Assembly: GCF_023517775.1 (NCBI RefSeq)
Contig: NZ_CP082904.1
Span: forward strand, 806,001-870,000
DNA: 64,000 nt
From: Mixta hanseatica
GTDB lineage: Bacteria; Pseudomonadota; Gammaproteobacteria; Enterobacterales; Enterobacteriaceae
Direction of reading: 5' to 3'
How positions within the stretch are numbered: position 1 is the stretch's first letter; every line of letters begins with the position of its first letter. Below the pieces are notes generated by a model. The model worked only from the letters and a program-made list of their open reading frames with translations. It ran no database searches and was not told the DNA's origin. A program made the translations under genes and the position numbers. Shown piece after piece: positions 54,604 through 64,000 of this stretch.

Positions 54604-55799
54604 CCGATCGCCTCGCCCAGATTAAAGATGGGCAGATACATCGCGATCACCAGGGTCCCGACAATGGCGCCGGTAATGATCATCATTACCGGTTCCAGCG
54701 TCGCCGCCAGCGTATCCGCCAGTTCATGCGTTTGGTTTTCATGCCATTGCGCCAGACGCGCCAGCAAATCATCCAGCGACCCCGATTCCTCACCTACTTT
54801 GATTAGCTGCCGACAAAGCGGCGTAAAAAGCGCGCTATCGGCGATCGCCTGATGCAGCTGTGTGCCGTTGGCTATCCGCTGCTGTAATTGTTGCACCGTT
54901 TCACGCCATAGCAGTGGCGTAAGGGTTTGCTCAACCGCCTGTAGCCCTTGCAGCAATGGCAGACCCGCCTGCTGCGTTAAGGTGAGAGTAGTAAAGATCT
55001 GACTTAACAGGCTGCCGCGCCACAAGGTTGCTAACAGCGGTATCCGCAGCAGGCAGCGTTGCTCATGGCGCTGCCAGCCGGGCTGACGCTTACGTAGATA
55101 GCGCCACGCGGCAAACAGCCCCGCCAGAGCCACGACCAGCGGAACGAATAGCCGTTGCAGGCCAGCGGACAGCGCCAGCACGGCAGCGGTGAAAGCGGGC
55201 AGCGGCGCGTTAAACGCATGATAGATTGCCACGAACTCAGGCAGCACCAATAACAGCATGCCCACCGCCACCGCCAGGGCCACCAGCAAAATAAAGCCAG
55301 GATAGCGCAGCGCCGTAATCACCTTTTTCTGTAAGCGCAGCTGCCTTTCCTGTTGGCTGGCCAGCTGCGAGCAGCACCGATCCAACTGACCGGTCAGTTC
55401 ACCAACCTGCATTAATGCCGCATAGAGCGGCGGAAAGATCATCGGCCACTTTGCCAGCGCGGCAGAAAAAGGGGTGCCCTGAGCCACCTCTTCCTGCAGC
55501 GCCAGCAGCAGGGCGCGCCAGCCCGCATGAGGCTCGCCCTCGCTTAACAGCCGCAGCCCAACGGAAAGCGTTAAGCCTGCCTTTAACAGAGTTGCCAGCT
55601 GATGCATCAGCGCAATTTTTTGCTGCGCCTTCCAGTCCCGGGCGCGGTAATACCTGCCGCGTTTACAGGAGAGCGGCAGCAGACTTTGCTGCGCCATTAT
55701 TGCCATAATTTGCTGCCTTTCCGGTAGCAGCCAGCTCCCCATGATGATTTCACCTTGCGGATTCATTGCCTGCCAGTGCCAGAGACGACAGTTAGCCAT
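54600..55799 (-). CDS. hofC: Type IV pilus assembly inner-membrane protein HofC (PilC/GspF family)
   Basis: 399 residues (E. coli 400). Platform protein of the PilC/GspF family: two T2SF domains, [20 protein letters not shown] (about 66-85) and [19 protein letters not shown] (about 270-290), each followed by hydrophobic helices ([18 protein letters not shown] and [21 protein letters not shown]). It overlaps hofB by 8 nt in the ppdD-hofB-hofC cluster. Confidence 0.95.
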   Translation of the reverse strand: MANCRLWHWQAMNPQGEIIMGSWLLPERQQIMAIMAQQSLLPLSCKRGRYYRARDWKAQQKIALMHQLATLLKAGLTLSVGLRLLSEGEPHAGWRALLLALQEEVAQGTPFSAALAKWPMIFPPLYAALMQVGELTGQLDRCCSQLASQQERQLRLQKKVITALRYPGFILLVALAVAVGMLLLVLPEFVAIYHAFNAPLPAFTAAVLALSAGLQRLFVPLVVALAGLFAAWRYLRKRQPGWQRHEQRCLLRIPLLATLWRGSLLSQIFTTLTLTQQAGLPLLQGLQAVEQTLTPLLWRETVQQLQQRIANGTQLHQAIADSALFTPLCRQLIKVGEESGSLDDLLARLAQWHENQTHELADTLAATLEPVMMIITGAIVGTLVIAMYLPIFNLGEAIG

Positions 55800-57168
55800 G
55801 ATCCGCGCCTATTACCCGATAGACTTCTGCCAGAGAGGTTTCCCCGCGGTTCACTGCGTTCAGCCCTTCAACAAACAGGCTGTTAAGCGATTGGCGCTGA
55901 GCCAGCAGGCTTAACGTTTCGCTACTGGCGTTTTCAGCAATGGCCGTTTGTAGGTCGCTATTTATCGGCAATATTTCAAACAGCGCCAGTCGGCCATAAT
56001 AACCAGAGAAGCAGTGATCGCAGCCCGCCGCCTGCCAGGTTTGTAGTTGACCGCTCCAGCCTGGGGTAGGCAGCGTCTTCATTTGTTCTGCCGGTGCGCG
56101 GCAGTGAGGGCAAAGGCGACGTACCAAACGTTGGGCGATAATCAGGCGCAGCGCTGAAGCCAGCAGATAACCTGGAATGCCCATCTGCCTGAGACGGGCG
56201 AGCGTTTCAGTGGTGGAGTTGGTATGCAAAGTGGATAACACCAGATGTCCGGTTTGCGCCGCCTTGACCGCTATCTCGGCGCTTTCCACATCACGGATTT
56301 CACCCAGCATAATCACGTCCGGATCCTGGCGCAGCAGGGCGCGCAATACGCGTTGAAAATCGAGCCCGGCGCGAGGATTGATCTGTGTTTGATTGACGCC
56401 CGACAAGGGTATTTCCACCGGATCCTCAACGCTACACACATTGCTTCCTGGCTGATTAAGGGCGCTCAGGCCGCTGTAGAGCGTAAAGGTTTTGCCGCTG
56501 CCGGTGGGGCCGGTAACCAGGATCAATCCCTGCGGCTGGGCCAGCGCGTGGCGAAAATGCGTTAACGCGGCAGGGGGCATGCCCAGTTTTTCCAGCGCCA
56601 GATCCTGCGATTCGCTTTGCAGCAGACGAATCACCGCTTTTTCCCCGGCGCGAACGGGCAGGGTTGAAAGCCGAAAAGCCGCCTGGGTTCCCTCCAGCTG
56701 CAACGTAAATTGCCCATCCTGCGGCAGCCGTCGTTCAGCGATATCAAGATTGCCCAAAATTTTAAGGCGGGCGATCAGCGCCGCCTGCTGGTTTGCGCTG
56801 ATGGTTTGCAACAACTGCAATACGCCGTCAATGCGTAAGCGAACCCGCACGCCCGCCGCGCAGGGTTCGAGATGAATATCTGAGGCGCGGCGCTGAAAAG
56901 CCTGTAGCAGAATATGATCGACTAATGAGGTAATGGTTTCCGGCACGCTTTCCCCGCTGTCGCTTTCCTCCTGTTGATATTGTTCCATCCGCGCCTGCGG
57001 CCAGCGCTCAATCTGTACGCTGCGCTGGCTGGTAAAACGCAGCGCTTCCAGCATCTCGGGTGTGGGTGTGCCTGCCAGCGCAACGGTAATGGTCGTCGCG
57101 TCCTGGTTTAGCAGCAGCGCCTGATAGCGGCGGCACAACTCGTACAGGGTGTTTTCAGCCTCACTCAT
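55792..57168 (-). CDS. hofB: Type IV pilus assembly ATPase HofB (PilB/GspE family)
   Basis: Secretion ATPase powering pilin polymerisation; 458 residues (E. coli 461). Walker A is VTGPTGSGKTFTLYSGL, the Walker B region MLGEIRDVESAEIA, the His box LVLSTLHTNSTTETL and a CPHC zinc pair (ending in DHCFSGY). It is somewhat shorter than GspE owing to a reduced N-domain. Overlaps ppdD by 4 nt. Confidence 0.95.
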   Translation of the reverse strand: MSEAENTLYELCRRYQALLLNQDATTITVALAGTPTPEMLEALRFTSQRSVQIERWPQARMEQYQQEESDSGESVPETITSLVDHILLQAFQRRASDIHLEPCAAGVRVRLRIDGVLQLLQTISANQQAALIARLKILGNLDIAERRLPQDGQFTLQLEGTQAAFRLSTLPVRAGEKAVIRLLQSESQDLALEKLGMPPAALTHFRHALAQPQGLILVTGPTGSGKTFTLYSGLSALNQPGSNVCSVEDPVEIPLSGVNQTQINPRAGLDFQRVLRALLRQDPDVIMLGEIRDVESAEIAVKAAQTGHLVLSTLHTNSTTETLARLRQMGIPGYLLASALRLIIAQRLVRRLCPHCRAPAEQMKTLPTPGWSGQLQTWQAAGCDHCFSGYYGRLALFEILPINSDLQTAIAENASSETLSLLAQRQSLNSLFVEGLNAVNRGETSLAEVYRVIGADHG

Positions 57169-57608
57169 TCTGCCTCCTCACTATCATCAAAGCGGAAAAC
57201 AGCGCGGCAGTTATCTTGCAGGCTGCTGTTGCTGCTGTCACAGCTGCGTTGCCAGTTCATCTGACCTTCATTGGCTTGCCATTGCGGCGTCAGCGTCACG
57301 GTTAATCCATTCAGGCTCTCCTGCCCGGTGAGCCTGATGGTACCCGAGGCGACGCTTACCGTAGAGACATAGCGCGACCCTTTGGCGGCTGGCACGCCGT
57401 TGCTGCCCGCACTACAGCCAGCGGTGGCGCCATGCTCAACGGCGCAGAGTTCCACCGCCGTTTTATAAGGCAACATGGTTTGCAGCATATCGGTAAGGGC
57501 GGCCTTTTGCAGATAGCTCTGGTACGCCGGCATGCCGATAGCGCTGAGTATGGCGACGATCCCAATCACGATCATCAGTTCAATTAGCGTAAATCCCTGT
57601 TGTTGCAT
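57165..57608 (-). CDS. ppdD: Major type IV prepilin PpdD
   Basis: 147-residue prepilin (E. coli 146). Start ATG at 57606-57608 with GGGAGG upstream; an in-frame ATG at 57680 adds 24 residues unlike the family. The type IV prepilin cleavage motif is QQQG/FTLIELMIVIGIVAILSAI. The mature protein has the disulfide cysteine pairs (LCAVEHGATAGC, SCDSSNSSLQDNC) and the conserved TGQESLNGL and VFRFDD end. It heads the ppdD-hofB-hofC operon. Confidence 0.96.
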   Translation of the reverse strand: MQQQGFTLIELMIVIGIVAILSAIGMPAYQSYLQKAALTDMLQTMLPYKTAVELCAVEHGATAGCSAGSNGVPAAKGSRYVSTVSVASGTIRLTGQESLNGLTVTLTPQWQANEGQMNWQRSCDSSNSSLQDNCRAVFRFDDSEEAE

Positions 57609-57804
57609 CGTTATCCCTCCCGTTGAATACCTGCCGACGTTAAACAGCGGCAGAAAGGATCGCGAGGGGAGAATCGACAAACAGGAAGTTGGCGTGGAGA
57701 AAAGTAGAAGGCGTTACAGCGAAGGACGGGTTAGCTGGAAGCGGGATCGCATATTTAGCCGATCCCGCAGGGAATACGGCGCATATCTGGCGCCAGGCAA
57801 AGAT

Positions 57805-58725
<921 letters not shown>

Positions 58726-58872
58726 TTACTGTAGCCTGAACGGCGCGCAGGTACCAGTAGAGGGTAAAAAAGTTTAGTGTGCTAAACAAAAGTGACGTAA
58801 GAGTTTTAAAGGTGGCGCTTTTGCCAGCGCCAGGGTATTGGTGAATAAATTCAGTCGCAAAGGAAGCTCAGC

Positions 58873-60069
58873 ATGTTCTCTTTAACCTGCCCGCAAAAAG
58901 GCCTGCCGGTGACCGGACGGCATCTGTTAACCGATATTTCGCTGCCGGCGCTGGTGGTGCATCAAAGCGCGCTGGAGCATAACCTGCACTGGATGCAGGC
59001 CCTGGCCGATCGCTACGGCGCCGTACTGGCGCCGCATGGAAAAACCACTATGACCCCCGCGCTTTTTCGTCGCCAGATAGCGGCTGGCGCGTGGGGGATT
59101 ACGCTGGCGACTGCCGTACAAAGCGCGGTTGCCGCAAAAGAAGGGATTGAGCGCATCCTGATGGCTAACCAGCTGATCGGGCGCGCCAATATGCAGATTG
59201 TGGCGGACATGCTGCGTCAGTATCGGATAGATTTTTACTGCCTGGTGGATAGCGTTGAGAACGTACGGCAGCTGGGGCAATTTTTTGCCGCGCAGCAGTT
59301 AACGCTCCAGGTGCTACTGGAGTTGGGCGTCGCCAACGGGCGCTGCGGCTGCCGTAGCGATGCGCAAATCCAGGCATTGATTGCCGCCGTACAGGCTGAA
59401 CCGGCGCTGGAACTGTGCGGCGTTGAAGGCTATGAAGGGGTTATTAGCGGCGAGCAGCCGCAGGTGGATGATTTTATTGACCGCCTGGTCACGGTGGCGC
59501 TGACGTTAAAACGCGCAGGGGCTTTTAGCCGGGCGCAGCCGTTGGTTACCGCTTCCGGCTCCGCCTGGTACGACCGCGTCGCGCAGGCGTTCTCTCAACA
59601 ACAGGCGCGCGATGCTTTTCTTACCCTAATGCGACCCGGCTGTTATCTGGTGCACGATCACGGCATTTATCAACAGGCGCAACAGGGCGTGCAGGCCCGT
59701 CAGCCCGAGCTGAAAGAGGCGCTGCTGCCCGCGATGGAAATTTTTGCCTGCGTGCAGTCGGCGCCGGAGCCGGGCAGGGTGATTGTGGCGCTGGGCAAGC
59801 GCGATATTGCACATGATGATATGCCGGTGCCGTTGCGCGTCTGGCAGGGCGATGCCATACAGCCGGTCGCGCTGGATACGCGCTGGCGCGCCGTTAAGTT
59901 GATGGATCAGCATCTGTTTTTACAGGGGCCGATGGAACATTCCCTGCAACCGGGAGACATTATCGCTTTTGGCGCGTCGCATCCCTGCCTGACCTTCGAT
60001 AAATGGCGCTATTTCTGTCTGGTCAATGAACAGCTGGAGGTCACCGAGGTGCTGGAGACCTGTTTTTAA
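58873..60069 (+). CDS. DSD1-family PLP enzyme (D-serine dehydratase / D-threonine aldolase-like)
   Basis: 398 residues with an N-terminal alanine-racemase-like TIM barrel and a C-terminal D-serine-dehydratase-like beta domain. The PLP lysine is Lys57 in LAPHGKTTMTP. The C-terminal HPC (His370, Cys372) in FGASHPCLTFDKW matches the zinc ligands of eukaryotic-type D-serine dehydratases. Likely a cytoplasmic D-amino-acid deaminase or aldolase; the substrate cannot be read from sequence. Ribosome site AAGGA. It is not at this locus in E. coli; 75 nt separate it from ampD on the same strand, so read-through into ampD is possible. Confidence 0.8.
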   Translation: MFSLTCPQKGLPVTGRHLLTDISLPALVVHQSALEHNLHWMQALADRYGAVLAPHGKTTMTPALFRRQIAAGAWGITLATAVQSAVAAKEGIERILMANQLIGRANMQIVADMLRQYRIDFYCLVDSVENVRQLGQFFAAQQLTLQVLLELGVANGRCGCRSDAQIQALIAAVQAEPALELCGVEGYEGVISGEQPQVDDFIDRLVTVALTLKRAGAFSRAQPLVTASGSAWYDRVAQAFSQQQARDAFLTLMRPGCYLVHDHGIYQQAQQGVQARQPELKEALLPAMEIFACVQSAPEPGRVIVALGKRDIAHDDMPVPLRVWQGDAIQPVALDTRWRAVKLMDQHLFLQGPMEHSLQPGDIIAFGASHPCLTFDKWRYFCLVNEQLEVTEVLETCF

Positions 60070-60144
60070 CAGTGGCACAAGGAATGTAAAGAGAGTGACA
60101 AATTCATGTTAGGCTGTGGAAAAAAACGAACAGGAGACCCAGGC

Positions 60145-60720
60145 ATGGAGTTAAAAGATGGCTGGCTATTGGGCGTTCGCCATGTGCCGTCACCGCATTT
60201 CAATATCCGCCCGCAGGAGGAGATTCCCAGCCTGCTGGTGGTGCATAACATCAGCCTGCCGCCCGGCGAGTTTGGCGGTCCCTGGATCGATGCGCTGTTT
60301 ACCGGCACGCTGGATCCTGCGGCACATCCTTATTTTGCGGAGATTGCCCATCTGCGGGTCGCCGCTCACTGCCTGATCCGGCGCAATGGCGAGATCGTGC
60401 AGTATGTTCCTTTCGATAAGCGCGCCTGGCATGCGGGCATATCGTGCTGGCAGGGCCGGGAGAACTGCAATGATTTCTCGATTGGGATTGAACTGGAAGG
60501 AACCGATACGCAGGCCTATACCGATGCGCAATATCACGCTTTACAGGAGGTGACGCATCTGCTGATGCAGCATTATCCGATTACACCTGCACAAATTACC
60601 GGGCACAGTGATATCGCCCCGGAGCGTAAAACCGATCCTGGCCCGGCATTTGACTGGGCTCGCTTTCTGCGCGGCTTGCCGGATGCCGCCAGCTTACATT
60701 TACCGGAGCGGAATGCATGA
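60145..60720 (+). CDS. ampD: 1,6-anhydro-N-acetylmuramyl-L-alanine amidase AmpD
   Basis: Cytoplasmic zinc amidase of peptidoglycan recycling; its loss causes AmpC derepression in inducible species. Start at 60145 ([18 protein letters not shown]) with AGGAG upstream, 191 residues (E. coli 183). Zinc ligands: His34 in [15 protein letters not shown], and the later His and Asp in [16 protein letters not shown]. An in-frame ATG at 60106 is less likely. ampE overlaps the stop by 4 nt. Confidence 0.97.
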   Translation: MELKDGWLLGVRHVPSPHFNIRPQEEIPSLLVVHNISLPPGEFGGPWIDALFTGTLDPAAHPYFAEIAHLRVAAHCLIRRNGEIVQYVPFDKRAWHAGISCWQGRENCNDFSIGIELEGTDTQAYTDAQYHALQEVTHLLMQHYPITPAQITGHSDIAPERKTDPGPAFDWARFLRGLPDAASLHLPERNA

Positions 60721-61571
60721 CGCTTTTTTCCTTGTTACTGGTTTTAGGGTGGGAACGCCTGTTTAAAATGGGTGAGCACTGGCAGTTGGATCATCGGCTG
60801 GAGCCGTTTTTCCGGCGACGCCGTCATTTTTCGCTATGGCGTACCCTCGCCATGACGTTGGTGGCGATGCTGGTGGTATTGGTCATTATTTTATCGCTGC
60901 GCGGATTGTTTTTCGGCGTGGTGCAACTGCTATTCTGGATCGTCATTGGGCTGCTGTGTATCGGCGCGGGCTCGGTAAGGCTGCATTACCATGCTTATCT
61001 GAAGGCGGCCAGCCACGGCGATGCCAATGCCTGTGGCGCGATGGCGGAAGAGCTTACGCTGATCCACGGCATGCCGGTAGAGTGCAATCAGCAGGAGACG
61101 TTGAAAGAGCTGCAAAACGCGCTGCTGTGGATCAATTACCGCTTTTATCTCGCGCCGCTGTTTTGGTTTGTCGTCGGCGGCGTTTACGGGCCGGTGCTGC
61201 TGACTGGCTACGCCTTTCTGCGCGCCTGGCAGAGCTGGCTGGCGAAGCATGCTACGCCGCTTGAGCGCGCCCGTTCCGGCATCGATCGTATTTTGCACTG
61301 GGTAGACTGGCTACCGGTTCGGTTGGCGGGCGTGGCGTATGCGCTGCTGGGCCATGGCGAGCGAGCGTTGCCAGCCTGGTTTGCGGCTTTAAGCGACGTG
61401 CGTCGCCCGCAGTATCAGGTATTGACTCATCTGGCGCAGTATTCGCTGGAGCGCGATGAGCGCTGGGACAGCGTGGAAACGCCACGGATAGCCGTGGCGT
61501 TAGCCAAAAAGGTCTCGCTGGTGATTGTGGTGGTGGTAGCGCTACTGACCATTTACGGCACGCTGGTTTAA
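60717..61571 (+). CDS. ampE: Inner-membrane protein AmpE
   Basis: 284 residues, the E. coli length; co-operonic with ampD and proposed as a membrane sensor in beta-lactamase regulation. It starts [25 protein letters not shown], with four hydrophobic segments (about 40-60, 62-80, 142-165, 265-284). Conserved blocks are [20 protein letters not shown] and [16 protein letters not shown]. Its last 30 nt overlap the 3' end of the convergent GH43 gene. Confidence 0.95.
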   Translation: MTLFSLLLVLGWERLFKMGEHWQLDHRLEPFFRRRRHFSLWRTLAMTLVAMLVVLVIILSLRGLFFGVVQLLFWIVIGLLCIGAGSVRLHYHAYLKAASHGDANACGAMAEELTLIHGMPVECNQQETLKELQNALLWINYRFYLAPLFWFVVGGVYGPVLLTGYAFLRAWQSWLAKHATPLERARSGIDRILHWVDWLPVRLAGVAYALLGHGERALPAWFAALSDVRRPQYQVLTHLAQYSLERDERWDSVETPRIAVALAKKVSLVIVVVVALLTIYGTLV

Positions 61572-62516
61572 CAGCGTATCGGCTGGCGGCACGCCGAAGT
61601 CCGGCATGCCGTTAGCATCCCAGCGGATATCTTTAATACGGGTATGACGGTTCGGGTCCCACAGCGGGTCGCCTTCGATTTCCGTATAGTTGCGGGCGTG
61701 ATAGACCAGCAAATCATTGCCCGCCTCATCCAGGGTAAAGCTATTGTGGCCCGGCCCGTACTGGCGGTTCTCCCAGCTGGTGGTGAAGACTGGACGGGCA
61801 GATTTGTTCCACTGGGCCGGCTGCATCGGATCGTCATCCACATCGATCCACAGCAGCCCCAGACAGTAATTTTCATCCGTTGCGCTGGCCGAATAGCTGA
61901 CAAATAGCCGGTTACCGTGACGAACCACCGCAGGCCCTTCGTTCACGCTAAAACCGGCGCATTCCCACTCATACTCAGGACGGCTGAGCATCACCGGCTT
62001 ACCTTTTAGCGTCCAGGGATTTTCCAGCTCTGCCAGGTAGAGGTTGGAGTTGCCCGGAATCGCCGGATCTTTTTGCGCCCACAGATACCACTGCTTGTCC
62101 TGATGACGAAACGTGGTGGCATCCAGTGAAAAACTGTCAATAGGCGTACGGATGCGGCCGCGATCCTGCCAGTTTCCCCTTAACGGATCGGCATCATCAC
62201 AGGTCAGAGCATACATGCGATGCTGAAACAAACCTTCTTTAATTTCCCGACTGGGCGCAGCGGCAAAATAGATCACCCACTGACCGTCAATATGATGAAT
62301 TTCCGGCGCCCAGATCAGCGCGCTCATCGGTCCGACATCGGGCTTACGCCATACGACGACCGGCTGCGCTTCCGCAAGGCCGATAATGGACTCGGCGCAG
62401 CGCAGCTCAAGGCGATCGTATTCAGGAACGGAGGCGATAAAGTAGTAGCGATCCTGATAGCGTAAAATAAAAGGGTCCGCTCGCTGTTCAATTAACGGGT
62501 TGGGCCACTGGATCAT
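61542..62516 (-). CDS. GH43-family glycoside hydrolase (arabinofuranosidase/xylosidase-like)
   Basis: 324 residues forming a five-bladed beta-propeller of glycoside hydrolase family 43. The three expected acidic residues are visible: the base Asp14 in EQRADPFIL, the pKa-modulating Asp132 in FSLDATTF, and the acid Glu193 in VNEGPAV. There is no signal peptide, so it acts in the cytoplasm on imported short arabino- or xylo-oligosaccharides. Its ATG overlaps the stop of the upstream symporter gene by 4 nt, tying hydrolysis to uptake. Exact specificity is inferred. Confidence 0.85.
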   Translation of the reverse strand: MIQWPNPLIEQRADPFILRYQDRYYFIASVPEYDRLELRCAESIIGLAEAQPVVVWRKPDVGPMSALIWAPEIHHIDGQWVIYFAAAPSREIKEGLFQHRMYALTCDDADPLRGNWQDRGRIRTPIDSFSLDATTFRHQDKQWYLWAQKDPAIPGNSNLYLAELENPWTLKGKPVMLSRPEYEWECAGFSVNEGPAVVRHGNRLFVSYSASATDENYCLGLLWIDVDDDPMQPAQWNKSARPVFTTSWENRQYGPGHNSFTLDEAGNDLLVYHARNYTEIEGDPLWDPNRHTRIKDIRWDANGMPDFGVPPADTLLNQRAVNGQ

Positions 62517-63931
62517 GATGCCGTTCCTTCTGGTTTGATATCAAAAGCATTGCCTTCGCGCAGCGCGCTCAGCTCACGATAGTTTTCCCGCCGTTTCGCC
62601 AGATCCTGCTGAATAGTTTGCATCAGATGACGATCGACTTTTAACAGACGCACAACGCCTGCGGTAATCAGGTAGCCGATGCCGGGGATCACGGTAAACA
62701 GCAGCACAATACCGTTCAGCGCGCTACTGCCTTGCTGCTTAGCTCCTGCATCGTAACCATAAAATGAGAGCAGGAAACCGACCATCGCACCCGCTACCGC
62801 CAGGCCGACCTTCAGGAAAAACAGATTTCCGGAGAAGCTGATGCCGGTAATGCGTTTGCCGGTTTTCCATTCGCCGTAATCATCCACATCCGCCATCAGC
62901 GACCAGTGCAGCGGGGAGGGGATTTGGTGCAGGATATTCAGCAGGAAATACATCAGTGTAACCAGCACCGTGGCCTGCGGGTTAAGGAAGTAGAAGCCGC
63001 AGGAAAAAATAGCCAGCGCGATATTGGTCCAAAAAAAGACTTTCAGCTTACACCAGCGGTCGGTCATGACTTTCGCCAGCGTACTGCCGATCATCATGCC
63101 TACCACGCCAAGGCTGATAAACAGCGTGGCGAAGTGGGTAGATTGTCCCATCACCCAGGTGACGTAATACATGGTGGCTGCCATGCGAATAAAGCCGGGA
63201 CAGACGTTGCAGAAGGTCAGCAGCAAAATACGCACCCACTGATCGTTTTTCCAGACGTCACGCAGATCGTTTTTCAGATCGTCATTGCTGGGCACGGCAG
63301 GGCGGATACGTTCACGTACGTTGGCGAAGCAGTAAAGGAACATCAGCAGCCCGATAACCGCCATCACGCCCATTGCCATCTGGTAGCCCCGCGCCCGATC
63401 GCCGCCGCCGAACCATTCGGTCATCGGCAGCAGGGTAAGCGACAGGATCAGCGTCGCGATGCCCACCATGACAAAGCGGTAGGACTGGCAGGAGACGCGT
63501 TCATGGGGATCGTTAGTAATCACGCCGCCCAGCGAACAGTAGGGGATATTAATCGCCGTATAGGCCAGCGACATCAGGAAGTAGGTAACAAAGGCGTAGA
63601 CGACTTTGTATTCGTAGCTCCAGTCCGGCGTGGTAAACATCAGTACGCTGAATACCACATACGGAACGGAAACCCACAGCAGCCAGGGACGAAAGCGGCC
63701 CCAGCGGCTTTGGGTACGATCGGCAATCGCGCCCATAATGGGATCGGTTACCGCATCCAGTACGCGTACTGAAAGCAGCAACACACCGACCAGCGCCGGG
63801 GCGAGGCCAAATACATCGGTATAGAAGTAGTTAAGGAACAGCATAATGGCGCCGCCAATCATATTACAGCCAGCGTCGCCCATGCCGTAACCCAGCTTTT
63901 CTCTAAAAGAAAGCGCAGAGCCGTTCATCAT
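62513..63931 (-). CDS. GPH-family glycoside/pentoside:cation symporter
   Basis: 472-residue MFS-type transporter of the glycoside-pentoside-hexuronide family (MelB, XylP and YicJ relatives). The N-terminus SFREKLGYGMGDAGCNMIGG and the family motif DAVTDPIMGAIADRTQSRWGRFRPWL (split by the conserved aspartates) are diagnostic. Twelve hydrophobic segments, ending in a hydrophilic C-terminal tail of about 40 residues. Ribosome site GGAG 6 nt before the first of two ATG codons. It forms an operon with the GH43 gene; the likely substrate is a short arabinoside or xyloside. Confidence 0.87.
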   Translation of the reverse strand: MMNGSALSFREKLGYGMGDAGCNMIGGAIMLFLNYFYTDVFGLAPALVGVLLLSVRVLDAVTDPIMGAIADRTQSRWGRFRPWLLWVSVPYVVFSVLMFTTPDWSYEYKVVYAFVTYFLMSLAYTAINIPYCSLGGVITNDPHERVSCQSYRFVMVGIATLILSLTLLPMTEWFGGGDRARGYQMAMGVMAVIGLLMFLYCFANVRERIRPAVPSNDDLKNDLRDVWKNDQWVRILLLTFCNVCPGFIRMAATMYYVTWVMGQSTHFATLFISLGVVGMMIGSTLAKVMTDRWCKLKVFFWTNIALAIFSCGFYFLNPQATVLVTLMYFLLNILHQIPSPLHWSLMADVDDYGEWKTGKRITGISFSGNLFFLKVGLAVAGAMVGFLLSFYGYDAGAKQQGSSALNGIVLLFTVIPGIGYLITAGVVRLLKVDRHLMQTIQQDLAKRRENYRELSALREGNAFDIKPEGTAS

Positions 63932-64000
63932 TTTATTCTCCCACTGAGCAGTGGAATGATTATTGCGGCTTAACGATTGCCGGGCTAATACGGGTTGGTC

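Noticed and set aside
54600..57608. Complete type IV pilus system
   Set aside because: Only ppdD, hofB and hofC are here; no prepilin peptidase, secretin or pilT is in the window, so function as a pilus system cannot be claimed.

Overview
The window is a chromosomal segment of a gammaproteobacterium of the order Enterobacterales. Gene order, protein lengths and operon overlaps follow the Escherichia coli surA-to-ampE interval almost gene for gene. The differences from E. coli are: no araBAD/araC between polB and yabI, no leuO between leu and ilvIH, a short SgrS-like RNA without sgrT, and several inserted accessory genes. Together these suggest Erwiniaceae (Pantoea, Mixta or Erwinia type). The genus is an inference; no rRNA or other marker is present.

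Layout: (1) 1-5018: outer-membrane biogenesis genes surA (cut by the window edge) and lptD on the minus strand, then djlA and rluA. (2) 5042-11749: rapA, polB, a 62-residue orphan ORF where E. coli carries the ara genes, and the DedA-family gene yabI. (3) 11824-18446: thiBPQ thiamine importer under a TPP riboswitch, then the glucose-phosphate stress locus sgrR / sgrS / setA. (4) 18488-27527: leuABCD with a leuL attenuator, a long AT-rich gap lacking leuO, ilvIH and cra. (5) 28064-45842: the dcw cell-wall and division cluster mraZ-rsmH-ftsL-ftsI-murE-murF-mraY-murD-ftsW-murG-murC-ddlB-ftsQ-ftsA-ftsZ, then lpxC. It is preceded by a MraZ operator and contains an FtsO-like RNA inside ftsI. (6) 46127-49415: secM-secA. 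(7) 49644-51091: an accessory island with an orphan hcp (type VI secretion) facing a two-gene AT-rich operon for a 231-residue protein and a 66-residue membrane protein. (8) 51321-58695: mutT, coaE-zapD-yacG, guaC, ppdD-hofB-hofC, nadC. (9) 58873-61571: a D-serine-dehydratase-like PLP enzyme inserted beside ampD-ampE. (10) 61542-63931: a GH43 arabinofuranosidase-like enzyme and a GPH-type sugar symporter.

How the parts work together: the dcw cluster supplies nearly the full cytoplasmic pathway from UDP-MurNAc to lipid II plus core divisome proteins. lpxC, lptD, surA and secA supply the outer-membrane side, and ampD/ampE belong to wall recycling and sensing. leu and ilvIH form the branched-chain amino-acid block. 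Most of the window is ordinary core genome. The most distinctive pieces are the hcp-linked pair at 49.6-51.1 kb (a candidate T6SS effector/immunity pair), the RybB-complementary FtsO-like RNA inside ftsI, helically spaced TGTCGC repeats upstream of mraZ, a variant SecM arrest motif, and the leuO-less leu/ilv gap with a tiny ORF followed by a terminator-like hairpin.
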